From positions 310,001 through 374,000 of the forward strand of contig JAIXSY010000055.1 of NCBI GenBank assembly GCA_027484445.1: a stretch of 64,000 nt of DNA, in the 5' to 3' direction. Each line of letters starts with the position of its first letter. Within the stretch, counting starts at the first letter, position 1. Source of the DNA: Verrucomicrobiaceae bacterium (lineage in GTDB: Bacteria > Verrucomicrobiota > Verrucomicrobiia > Verrucomicrobiales > Verrucomicrobiaceae). This document shows positions 1 through 6,935 of the stretch, one piece after another. Under the pieces are notes generated by a model. The model searched no databases and was not told where the DNA came from. It saw nothing but the letters and a program-made list of their open reading frames with translations. The position numbers and the translations under genes were made by a program.

Positions 1-273
1 CTTCACCTCGATGACGCCGCGCTCGGGCTTGAGTTGGAACAGCGCGGGGGAGTCAGGCCCGTGCTTTTTGAGTTCCTTCGCGGAGAAGAGGCCGCCATCC
101 GGGATGCCTGCGCCGTTGTTCGACGGATGGATGACGGCGGTGACCTTTGGCTTCAGGGAATCGCCAACGGCATTGAGGAGCTTTGACAGAGCCGGATAAC
201 CGCTGGTTTCAGGGACGCTGACGCCGGAGATGAGATAAAGCTCGTGCAGGTAATCGGCGACGGGGTGGGGCAT
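1..273 (-). CDS. N-terminus of a probable N6-adenine DNA methyltransferase (partial)
   Basis: The reverse strand reads from an ATG at 273 without a stop to the left edge, giving the first 91 residues of a protein that continues outside the window. It starts MPHPVADYLHELYLISG and contains NNGAGIPDGGLF and ERGVIEVK. From memory, this combination of an early YPAL.LLNAVG stretch, an AGIPDGGLF stretch and a conserved IEVK resembles the N-terminal PD-(D/E)XK-like region of Type ISP or Eco57I-like restriction-modification proteins. The catalytic methylase motifs lie outside the window, so the call is tentative. A second methyltransferase remnant is found near 55.4 kb. Nothing on the + strand here looks coding. 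Confidence 0.5.
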   Translation of the reverse strand, partial: MPHPVADYLHELYLISGVSVPETSGYPALSKLLNAVGDSLKPKVTAVIHPSNNGAGIPDGGLFSAKELKKHGPDSPALFQLKPERGVIEVK

Positions 274-369
274 GCTTGGGCGCGATGAAAGCGGAGGCCG
301 GGAGGGATGGCAAGGTTTTGTGCTGAAGGGGCCTGCCCTCAAGGCCTCGTTTCAATACCGCACAAGCTT

Positions 370-684
370 TCTGACAGCCTCCAAATCCTATCTCATGGCC
401 TCCAAATCAGGACTAACGAGCCCCAAACGCAAACTCACAGCGCCAAAATAACGCCTCACAACGCCCAAACGCTATGTCACGCTCTCCAAACGGTGGCCCA
501 CGGCATCTAAATCAAAGCCAACGTCGTCCGAATCGAGGCTCACGGCATCCAAATGAATGCTCACGGTTTGTAAATGGACACCCACATCGCCCAAACGGAG
601 GCTCACGTTTTCTAAATCGCAGCTCATGGCGTCAAAATCTTGCCTCACCGAGGCCAAACAGTAGCTCGCTGCATCCAAATGATG
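370..684. repeat. Degenerate 21-bp tandem repeat array, 15 units
   Basis: Fifteen consecutive 21-bp units occupy this stretch with no insertion or deletion between them. Approximate consensus is gCTCACggcatCYAAAYgna. Bases 15-16 (AA) are identical in all 15 units; positions 2, 5, 12 and 14 match in 14 of 15. The rest drifts freely, so the array is old but held in register. Because 21 is divisible by three, every frame on both strands shows a seven-residue period; the reverse strand has an open frame (472-768) giving heptads such as SIHLDAV and GFDLDAV. Most other frames contain stops. Twenty-one bp is two helical turns, so the AAA tracts are in helical phase. A weak sixteenth unit may precede it at 349-369. 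Confidence 0.85.
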
Positions 685-771
685 ACCAATAGGGCTCGGA
701 TTGCTGCATCGCCATTGATAACCTAAGTCAACCACACTTGGTGGTCGTTTTCTTCTTGCCAAGAACATGCG

Positions 772-785
772 GTTTTAATTAAAAC
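772..785. promoter_or_regulatory. 14-bp perfect palindrome upstream of the 796 gene
   Basis: The sequence gTTTTAATTAAAAc is a perfect inverted repeat ending 10 bases before the ATG at 796. It is far more AT-rich than its surroundings. It lies where an operator or the distal part of a promoter could sit, but no matching regulator is recognisable next to it. Confidence 0.35.
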
Positions 786-795
786 GCAATTCCCT

Positions 796-1518
796 ATGGA
801 AACCGTGTTTGAATTACGCCTCAAAGCCTTCAACCGCGCCCTTGGCGTGCTTGACCTTCCTGAACACATCAACCTCTGGACCGGGAAGATGCCGGTGATT
901 TTCACGGCCAAGAAGGCGGAGGCGGATATCATGACGGCGGCGCTGGCCGAGGCAGCGAAGAAGCAGGAGACTGGCCTGGGCGGTGTGGCGGAGGAAAAGG
1001 ACCGCGAGGAAACCGAACTTGAGGATGCGGCCTTCCTGGTGGCGCAGGCGCTTTTGAGCTGGTTCAACGATCAGAAGCAGGAAACTGAAGCGGCGGAGGT
1101 GGACTTCGCCAAATCGGCCTGGCAGGGCCTGCGGGATCAGCAATTGCTGGCGAAGTCCCAGCGCGTGATCGACCTCGCCACGGCGGTCACCGCCGGAGCG
1201 AAGGCAGCGGACGCAGCGAAGTATGGCATCACGCCCGAGGCGGTGGCGGAGCTGGTGAAGGAGCGGGCGGACTACGATGGCATCGTGAACGAACCCGGTG
1301 TGGCGCAGAGCATCCGCAAGGCGCTCACGAAGGGCTTCCGCCCGGCTTTTGCGCTGGTGGAAAAGAAGTTCAAGGAGCTGGACGGCCTGATCCTCCAATT
1401 TGGCAAGACGCCTCCCGGCAAAGCGATGATCGCCGCCTGGAAAGATGCCCGCATCCAGAAGGGCCTGAATGGCGATGACGACAAGAAGAAACCTGTGGAA
1501 CCGGTGAAGCCGAACTGA
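796..1518 (+). CDS. Hypothetical protein, alanine/lysine-rich helical
   Basis: A 240-residue protein that I do not recognise. It starts METVFELRLKAFNRALGVL and is rich in Ala, Glu and Lys through residues 45-180, which suggests a mainly alpha-helical fold with possible coiled-coil segments. There is no signal peptide and no membrane segment. The C-terminus is a charged tail (GDDDKKKPVEPVKPN). It lies between the 21-bp repeat array and the convergently transcribed DUF1552 gene, so it is probably a single-gene unit. Codon use and GC match the neighbouring core genes. A cytoplasmic location is inferred from the lack of a signal. Confidence 0.75.
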   Translation: METVFELRLKAFNRALGVLDLPEHINLWTGKMPVIFTAKKAEADIMTAALAEAAKKQETGLGGVAEEKDREETELEDAAFLVAQALLSWFNDQKQETEAAEVDFAKSAWQGLRDQQLLAKSQRVIDLATAVTAGAKAADAAKYGITPEAVAELVKERADYDGIVNEPGVAQSIRKALTKGFRPAFALVEKKFKELDGLILQFGKTPPGKAMIAAWKDARIQKGLNGDDDKKKPVEPVKPN

Positions 1519-1533
1519 AAGGCTGCCGACTTT

Positions 1534-2910
1534 TCAACTTTTCCTCATCTCCGTGATCTGCTTCGTCGCGATGCCGATGGGGCGATCCAGCGGCACGCCA
1601 GCGCAGGTGAGCAAGGTGGTGAGCAGGTCGCCTTGATTGCCTTTCACGGTGTCGATGAAGCGACCCGTGTTCAGGCTGCCGCCGCCTTTGCCAGCGAGGA
1701 TGAAGGGCAGGTTTTCGCGGGTGTGCTTGTTGCCGTCTTCCAGGCCGCTGCCCCACATCATGATGCAGTTGTCGAGCAGCGTGCCGTCGCCTTCGCGGAG
1801 GCTGGCCATCTTTTTCACCATGTAGGCAAACTGGTCGATGTTGAACTTCGTGATGGCAGCAACCTTGCGCACCTTTTCGGGCTCGTTGTTGTGATGCGTG
1901 GGGCCGTGGTGCGTGTCGCTGAAGCCGAGCTCGGGATACGAGACGCCATTCGGTGTGGAGCCGATGTAGGTGCTCACGCGCGTCGTGTCTGTCTGAAATG
2001 CGAGCACGGTGAGATCGCACATGACCTGCATGTATTCGCTGCGCTTGTCGCCCTCGGGGATTTTCACCTCGATGGGCGGCGAATCGCTGGCCTTGCGCTT
2101 GCTGGAGGCGACTCCGGCCTTCTCCAGCGCGGCTTCCTTCTGCCGATACTCGATGGCGGCGATGCGGCGCTCCACGGAGCGCACGCTGTCGAGGTATTCA
2201 TCAAGCTTCTGCTGGTCGCCGTGCGGTAATTTGCGCCGCAGGTCCCTCGCGCCGCCGATGACGAGATCGAGCATCTGGCGGTCGAGCGGGTCTGCGGCCG
2301 TCGTCTGGCCTTCCTGGTCCGTTTTGCCAAAGAGACGATTCAAAACGCTGCGCGGATTGATCTCCGCCGGCATCGCCTGCGTGGGCGAGCGGAAGCTGCA
2401 ATGCGAGTAGTAGCCTTCGTTGAGCCCTTCCTGGTTCTCCTTGTGCGTCTGCGGCATCGTCGCCAGTTCCAACGAAGGAAGCGAGGTGAGACCACCGAAG
2501 TAATTGGCAAAGATTTGGTCCGCCGAGATGGCGATGTTGATCTGGTTTCGCTTCGCTGCATTCGGCAGCGAGGCCGTGAGCCACGTCGAAAGCTCCAACG
2601 CATGCGGTGCACTGCCAAACGGCGTGATGGGCACACCGGAAATGCCTTTCACCAGCATGCACTGATCCAAAATCGGCCGCAGCGCCTCCAGCGCGGGCGG
2701 CGGCGACGTGCGGAAGCTCTCCGGCGACTTCGGCCAGAACTGATCCATGATCACGCCATGCGGCATGTACATGAACCCTAGCCGCACCGGCGGCTTGTAG
2801 CTCGTTTTGCCTTTGCCCGCATCCGCCCAGCCCATGGTTTCGAGCAAAGGAAGACCCAGAGAGGCTCCAAGGCCTCTGAGGCAGGCGCGACGATTGAGGA
2901 GATGGGACAT
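1534..2910 (-). CDS. DUF1552 family secreted protein
   Basis: This is a DUF1552 protein, a family of unknown function that is abundant in Planctomycetes and Verrucomicrobia. I chose the ATG at 2910 (MSHLLNRRACLRGLG), which begins a Tat-like signal with an RR-x-C-L-R-G-L core; the open frame extends to a TTG at 2967, which is less likely. The mature part has typical family stretches such as PPVRLGFMYMPHGVIMDQFWP and FAYMVKKMASLREGDGTLLDN. DUF1552 genes usually lie directly beside a DUF1592/DUF1588 cytochrome-type gene. The matching partner is at 6936-8834 on the same strand, but 4 kb of accessory DNA now lies between them. Export is inferred from the leader. Confidence 0.9.
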   Translation of the reverse strand: MSHLLNRRACLRGLGASLGLPLLETMGWADAGKGKTSYKPPVRLGFMYMPHGVIMDQFWPKSPESFRTSPPPALEALRPILDQCMLVKGISGVPITPFGSAPHALELSTWLTASLPNAAKRNQINIAISADQIFANYFGGLTSLPSLELATMPQTHKENQEGLNEGYYSHCSFRSPTQAMPAEINPRSVLNRLFGKTDQEGQTTAADPLDRQMLDLVIGGARDLRRKLPHGDQQKLDEYLDSVRSVERRIAAIEYRQKEAALEKAGVASSKRKASDSPPIEVKIPEGDKRSEYMQVMCDLTVLAFQTDTTRVSTYIGSTPNGVSYPELGFSDTHHGPTHHNNEPEKVRKVAAITKFNIDQFAYMVKKMASLREGDGTLLDNCIMMWGSGLEDGNKHTRENLPFILAGKGGGSLNTGRFIDTVKGNQGDLLTTLLTCAGVPLDRPIGIATKQITEMRKS

Positions 2911-3057
2911 GGGGAAATTGAGGGGATGTTTTGAAAAAACGCTCTGCGCTCTGATTTCGTTCAGCAAGCCTCACTATGCCGAGAAGTTGGTAGCCATCGG
3001 GCATTCCTGAACGGTTTTCGCAGTTGCCTCGCCGGTGCAAACCACCATACTTGAGTC

Positions 3058-3243
3058 ATGAAAACCGCAGCCCGCACCACCGACGATCTCATCGGCACCT
3101 TCCGCAGTTTTGGCGCGGATGGACCTGTGTATGAAGTCATTCGCAAGGTCGGCGACGAAAAGGTGCATGTGATCGTCGTGCAGACGGGAGAAGAATTGGA
3201 TTACCTTGTCTCACGTGCCCTGAAGGACCCAGAAGTGGACTGA
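3058..3243 (+). CDS. Small putative antitoxin partner of VapD
   Basis: A 61-residue acidic protein (MKTAARTTDDLIGTF...) that ends 4 bases before the VapD-like gene and is evidently cotranscribed with it. It has a central GPVYEVIRKVGDEKV stretch and no membrane segment. In several bacteria VapD is encoded after a small protein (VapX in Haemophilus) that acts as its antitoxin. This protein resembles the small DUF5397-type proteins I recall next to such toxins, but the match is from memory. Antitoxin function is inferred mainly from position and size. Confidence 0.6.
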   Translation: MKTAARTTDDLIGTFRSFGADGPVYEVIRKVGDEKVHVIVVQTGEELDYLVSRALKDPEVD

Positions 3244-3247
3244 TCCC

Positions 3248-3541
3248 ATGTTTGCCATCGCCTTTGATCTCGTTGTCGCCGAAGCAGAGGAGCATCACCC
3301 GCGTGGAGTGACGGCGGCCTACGCCGACATCGCCGCCACACTGCGGAAATTTCGATTCGAGCGCATCCAAGGCAGTGTCTATGTCACCGAAAAAGACGAC
3401 ATGGCCAATCTGTTCGCTGCGCTGCTGGCCTTGAAGGCGCTTCCCTGGTTTCCGCGAGTTGTGCGCGATATACGTGGCTTCAAGATTGAAAGCTGGAGCG
3501 ACTTCACGCCGATCATCAAGGACCAGCCTTTGCAGTCATAG
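3248..3541 (+). CDS. vapD: VapD-family endoribonuclease toxin
   Basis: The 97-residue product has the VapD family layout: MFAIAFDLVV at the N-terminus, AYADIAATLRKFRFERIQGSVYV in the middle, and FPRVVRDIRGFKIESWSDFTPII at the end. VapD proteins are Cas2-like ferredoxin-fold ribonucleases that form dimers. The conserved Asp near residue 7 (FDL) and the QGSVY motif around residue 41 are both present, so the protein appears intact. The short upstream gene is the presumed antitoxin. The pair lies at the left end of the accessory segment that separates the DUF1552 and DUF1592 genes. Confidence 0.85.
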   Translation: MFAIAFDLVVAEAEEHHPRGVTAAYADIAATLRKFRFERIQGSVYVTEKDDMANLFAALLALKALPWFPRVVRDIRGFKIESWSDFTPIIKDQPLQS

Positions 3542-3638
3542 AATGACTGCCCAAAGTAACACCTTGCTCCGAGTGCGAAGCAGGCCCCTTTTCCGGCTAT
3601 CTCAGTAACAAGTGGTTCGATTGCGTTAGTGCCTGCAT

Positions 3639-3657
3639 AAAAAGCCGCACTTCGGCT
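3639..3657 (-). terminator. Possible small intrinsic terminator (minus strand)
   Basis: Read leftward, a 5-bp stem AGCCG / CGGCT with a 5-base loop is followed by TTTT. It sits about 110 bases downstream of the small gene at 3770-4000 and could end its transcript. The stem is short, so support is weak. Confidence 0.3.
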
Positions 3658-3769
3658 AAACTAGGTCGTTACAGGGTGAAGGCTGGCATCAACAACAATA
3701 GGGGAACTGCATTCCCCCTTGTCGGAACGATTGCATTTCCCGGCAGCCTTAAAAAAGCACTCCACAAAG

Positions 3770-4000
3770 TTAAACTCCGCTGCGCCGTATCATACGCGGG
3801 CCTGGCCACCCATAAGCAGGCACTGGACCTGGTGCTCGCGCATCGAAGAAAGAACTTTGCGTATCGGGTTCGGGACCAAGGGAGCCTCCAAGTGCAAGGT
3901 AAGTCTGCCAGGGACGCGAGGTCTCTGTCCAGCGTTGAGCCGGAGTCAGTCGATGCCACTCGGCCCACTCCTCGCCCACCAGTTCTTCTGCGCTGATCAT
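3770..4000 (-). CDS. Small hypothetical protein, possible remnant of a two-gene module
   Basis: A 76-residue reverse-strand frame starting MISAEELVGEEWAEWHRLTP and containing QRWTETSRPWQTYLALGGSL. The Trp/Tyr-rich WQTYLALGGSL block followed by PEPD.QS.F reads as a real protein, and I recall similar small Verrucomicrobia proteins beside nucleotidyltransferase-type toxin genes. No such partner is present here. The rest of the 3542-4156 gap holds no other convincing gene; a + strand frame at 3676-3996 overlaps this one and lacks recognisable features. Confidence 0.4.
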   Translation of the reverse strand: MISAEELVGEEWAEWHRLTPAQRWTETSRPWQTYLALGGSLGPEPDTQSSFFDARAPGPVPAYGWPGPRMIRRSGV

Positions 4001-4156
4001 GACGGAGAGTATCGGCGGATGTTATGATTTCTACAACTGGTGCCTTGCGTGCAGCACGACCCGCGAATGGTAGCGGGAAATGAATGCAGCATTGAGGGAA
4101 AGAAGCTGCAATCAGTCATCTTTTGAATCATGATTCACTCAGCCTCTGCAACGCAG

Positions 4157-5512
4157 TTAATAAAGCAAATCAGTTTCCGCATCGTCGGACGCAGGTAACT
4201 CTGGAATAGGCACACTGGCCTTCTTCAATTCCGAAAGGAATTTTGGGTAGTCGTAGTCAGATGCGGCATTTTTCTCGACTATGTATTTTGCGATTTCAGA
4301 CCAGTGGGAAGAGGCGGCTGGCAATAATTGGCGAGCCTGATCGAACACTTGGGTCAAGATTGTTGCGGTCTGGCTCGCGTTTAATATTTGATCATATTTG
4401 CTTCCCCGAATTACAGCATTCAATCTCTCAACATCGTTGACGACAAAATATTTTGCATGTGGCAGAAGCACCTCAATACCGCGCTTTTCCGCAGTAACGA
4501 AACTGCCGGATGAACCATACAAATCGAGGGCTGCCGATACAAATGATCTACACGGCGCTTTCGACAAGACGGATTCTTGAGCCTTGATTTCCTCCGTTTT
4601 CACCTTGTTTAGCAGAACTTCTCCAACAACAGGAACATGCCTCGCCTTGAAGGCAGGTATCACTTCTTTGAGTGGCGAATGTTCGATCTTCGCAAGCACT
4701 CGTGTTTGGCCGGCTTGTCCCAACCACTCCCAAATTCTTGGTTCTGCTTCAACGTATCGGCACACATTCAGAACTTTATCGTCATTGAGGTCTCGGCCAA
4801 GTCTCTCAATCACTGGTGGGATGTGTTCCTCGAACAAACCTGGCGCAAGACGCCCGATTGCAGCTAGAGAGATGGCGATTTGATTTTCTTTACCTTTGTA
4901 TGTCGCAGCTTCTGAACCAACCAATGCTTTAGCCAATGCCTTGGCAAGACTTACAACCGAACCCGGCTTGGCGTTCCCCAAATAATTTTCACGAAGCACC
5001 AATTCTATATCCTCCGCAGATTTGGGGATTGAACCTCCAAGTAAATCACGATCATACCTTTCAATCAGTTGCTTTCCTTGAACTGGAGGCCTGCTTAGCA
5101 AATGAAGAATGGCGTGTGCAATATGAGCACGCACTAATTCAGGTGTTGGTGAAAAGAGGCCGTCATCTGATACGAACGCTGGGTGAGCGCACAAATGTCG
5201 ATCGTCCCGCAACCTATCCATGTCGACTGCTTCATGCGGAAGCAGCATTCCAAACTTTTCACGCGCAAGGTCGATCAAGGTGTTTTCAAACTGCTGAAGG
5301 TTTCTGAGGTCTTTAGTCTTTATCCAACCGTCCAACTGTTTTATCTCTGCCAGTGCCGCAGCATCTCCGCCATTGGCGAGTTCTCGAAGTTTGCTGATTA
5401 CATCGGACAGGCAGCGACCCAGATCGATAAAATCGAAGCGCGCCAAGCACCGGCTTGGTAAGCTGTTACTGCTTCTTGTGCTAATCTGCGCGACTCCAAA
5501 TCGCGCACCCAA
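4157..5512 (-). CDS. Large protein with a HEPN-like Rx4H motif; unknown function
   Basis: A 451-residue protein read from a TTG at 5512; the true start is uncertain because no ATG with a good ribosome binding site is seen nearby and the first ~25 residues look non-coding. Residues around 105-120 read MDRLRDDRHLCAHPAF, which contains an R-H-L-C-A-H (Rx4H) motif as in HEPN ribonuclease domains. The remainder is helical and lacks recognised motifs (for example LVRENYLGNAKPGSVVSLA, then a long C-terminal part). The gene is clearly lower in GC than its neighbours and lies in the accessory segment with two toxin modules, which suggests horizontal transfer. A defence or toxin role is only a possibility. 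Confidence 0.65.
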   Translation of the reverse strand: MGARFGVAQISTRSSNSLPSRCLARFDFIDLGRCLSDVISKLRELANGGDAAALAEIKQLDGWIKTKDLRNLQQFENTLIDLAREKFGMLLPHEAVDMDRLRDDRHLCAHPAFVSDDGLFSPTPELVRAHIAHAILHLLSRPPVQGKQLIERYDRDLLGGSIPKSAEDIELVLRENYLGNAKPGSVVSLAKALAKALVGSEAATYKGKENQIAISLAAIGRLAPGLFEEHIPPVIERLGRDLNDDKVLNVCRYVEAEPRIWEWLGQAGQTRVLAKIEHSPLKEVIPAFKARHVPVVGEVLLNKVKTEEIKAQESVLSKAPCRSFVSAALDLYGSSGSFVTAEKRGIEVLLPHAKYFVVNDVERLNAVIRGSKYDQILNASQTATILTQVFDQARQLLPAASSHWSEIAKYIVEKNAASDYDYPKFLSELKKASVPIPELPASDDAETDLLY

Positions 5513-5609
5513 ACCAATAGTTCATCCAAACTGTGGAGATTCCTTGGGGACATGTGATTCGTTACTGGAATGATGTGCCTGAAAAAATTGTGTGTAAGCA
5601 GACCTCTGG

Positions 5610-6045
5610 TTAAGCCTCAAGAAAAGTTCTTCTCCCTCTTTCACAAAATACTTCATATACTTCGTTCCACGGGATGGCTTTTCCCTCGGAGATGGTTTGT
5701 TCGACAGTCCTGCACAGCGAGACCGAGGCTTCGATGATCTTCATGGGCAATGGGTGACTGGGACAGGTTCCTTTGGCAAGCTGAGGTGCAGCGGGAAGCA
5801 ACGCGCTCCATTCGTCTAGCTTCTGCTTCAGTAGCTCCTTCGAGGGCAGGTAGAGCTGATATTGACTCGCTTTGCTCGCCCTTCGGGCTGCCTGCGGCAG
5901 TCTATCTCCGCTGCGCTCCGGTTCTTTGGCGTGGATGTTGGCTTCTTTCGGCAGGGTGAGTTCGACAACGGTCTTTTTGGCCGATTTACACAGGAGGAGG
6001 CCGATGGTGGGGTTTTTGTTGGGGACGGTCGGCCTTTCAGGATTT
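5610..6045 (-). pseudogene. C-terminal remnant of a DUF1016 (YhcG-type) PD-(D/E)XK nuclease
   Basis: Reading leftward from about 6045, the frame gives NPTIGLLLCKSAKKTVVEL, then ASQYQLYLPSKELLKQKLDEW, and ends GRRTFLEA at the stop (5610). NPTIGLLLCK...TVVEY/L followed by YQLYLP...LL..KL.EW is the C-terminal signature of DUF1016 nucleases. No N-terminal half exists: upstream of an A7 run near 6049 the frame meets a stop and nothing family-like continues. Between the two signature blocks lies an extra segment (KEPERSGDRLPQAARRASK) encoded by REP-like palindromic DNA at about 5868-5925, inserted in frame. Intact members are about 350 residues and often lie in restriction-modification loci. Confidence 0.65.
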
Positions 6046-6092
6046 TTTTAGCGGGATCACTGTGGCTTGCAACAGGAGGTTCCATTGCAGCC

Positions 6093-6110
6093 TTTCGGCT
6101 AAAGCCGAAA
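6093..6110 (+). repeat. REP-like hairpin, copy 1 (left of toxin-antitoxin pair)
   Basis: TTTCGGCT-AA-AGCCGAAA forms an 8-bp stem and is followed by CCACTTTTTT, so it can also serve as a rightward intrinsic terminator. A near-identical copy with the same flank lies at 6910-6927, so the two bracket the YefM/RelE module. Confidence 0.7.
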
Positions 6111-6225
6111 CCACTTTTTTCTCACACCTCCAACCGCCTGTCCATTCATGGCTGAAATTTACGGAAGCTGCCGAGGCTAGAACCAAATCTTGCATTCGCA
6201 CATTATTCTGTGCTAATCTCCTACC

Positions 6226-6522
6226 ATGAATATGATCCTGGCCGAAGACATTGTGAGCGTGACAGATTTCGCTCGTGGCACCAAAGAGCATCTGGCGGAA
6301 ATGGCGAAGACTCTGCGTCCACGCATCCTGACTCAGAATGGCAAGGCGGCTGCCGTCGTGATGCCGGTGGACATGTTTGATGAGATGGCTCAACAAGCCT
6401 ACGAGCGGGAGATGGATATGAAGCTGAAGACGGCGCTAGAGGCTTATGCGAAGGGGGATCGGGGTAGGCCGTTGGATGAAGTATTCGGGGAGCTACGCGA
6501 GAAACACTTCAGCAAAAAGTAG
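6226..6522 (+). CDS. Phd/YefM family antitoxin
   Basis: The 98-residue protein has the Phd/YefM DNA-binding N-terminus: ILAEDIVSVTDFARGTKEHLAEM followed by RILTQNGKAAAVVMPVDMFDEM, which is the classic 'xNGKAxAV' strand with the start of the dimerisation helix. The C-terminal 40 residues (LKTALEAYAKGDRGRPLDEVFGEL) form the toxin-binding tail. The antitoxin binds and neutralises the RelE/ParE-type toxin encoded directly downstream and is expected to repress its own promoter. Its TAG stop overlaps the toxin GTG start by one base, indicating translational coupling. An alternative start is the second ATG at 6232. Confidence 0.88.
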   Translation: MNMILAEDIVSVTDFARGTKEHLAEMAKTLRPRILTQNGKAAAVVMPVDMFDEMAQQAYEREMDMKLKTALEAYAKGDRGRPLDEVFGELREKHFSKK

Positions 6523-6878
6523 TGACTGTGAACTACCGCGTCCAGGCATCCGAGAGCGGCAAGTCCTCCGTTGATGAGCAGCTAAAATGGTATCGAGCCG
6601 ATGAAAGCCACGGAGGTGACGATCTGGCTGAGCGATGGTTCAATGCGCTTTATGAGGCCTTGGCAAAGCTTGCCATACGTCCCACCTCGCATGGCTTCGC
6701 GCCAGAGAACGGTGAATGGCTCCCCGAGTATGAAATCCGCCAGATGCTCTTTCGGCCCTGGAAATCGGGTGTCGGCTGGCGGGTGCTTTACTCCATTGAT
6801 GAGGAACAAAAGCTCGTGACGGTGCTGCAAGTCCGACATGAACATCGGCGCTGGATGTTTCAGGACAATGAAGTGTAG
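6522..6878 (+). CDS. RelE/ParE family toxin
   Basis: The 118-residue product is a RelE/ParE-superfamily toxin. Support comes from YRVQASESGKSSVDEQLKWY (helix pair), GDDLAERWFNALYEALAKLAI, EIRQMLFRP, GVGWRVLYSID and the terminal VTVLQVRHEHRRW, which is the family's last strand with its basic His/Arg cluster. These toxins usually cleave mRNA at the ribosome (RelE) or act on gyrase (ParE); the sequence alone does not separate the two. The GTG at 6522 overlaps the antitoxin stop; another GTG at 6528 is an alternative. The module is bracketed by hairpins at 6093 and 6910. Confidence 0.85.
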   Translation: MTVNYRVQASESGKSSVDEQLKWYRADESHGGDDLAERWFNALYEALAKLAIRPTSHGFAPENGEWLPEYEIRQMLFRPWKSGVGWRVLYSIDEEQKLVTVLQVRHEHRRWMFQDNEV

Positions 6879-6909
6879 CTGCGCCTTTCGTCGCAGGTTT
6901 TGCTCTGCT

Positions 6910-6927
6910 TTTCGGCTGAAGCCGAAA
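6910..6927 (+). repeat. REP-like hairpin/terminator, copy 2 (right of toxin-antitoxin pair)
   Basis: TTTCGGCT-GA-AGCCGAAA followed by CCACTTTTTC repeats the hairpin at 6093 almost exactly. It lies 32 bases after the toxin stop and probably terminates the module; it also lies at the end of the convergent DUF1592 gene. Confidence 0.7.
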
Positions 6928-6935
6928 CCACTTTT

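Noticed and set aside
370..684. CRISPR-like array
   Set aside because: The 21-bp units abut with no spacers and drift in sequence; it is a degenerate tandem repeat.
472..768. Reverse-strand 98-codon open frame with heptads
   Set aside because: All frames over the array show a seven-residue period because 21 is a multiple of three; the N-terminal part looks non-coding and the equivalent frame on the left half has several stops.
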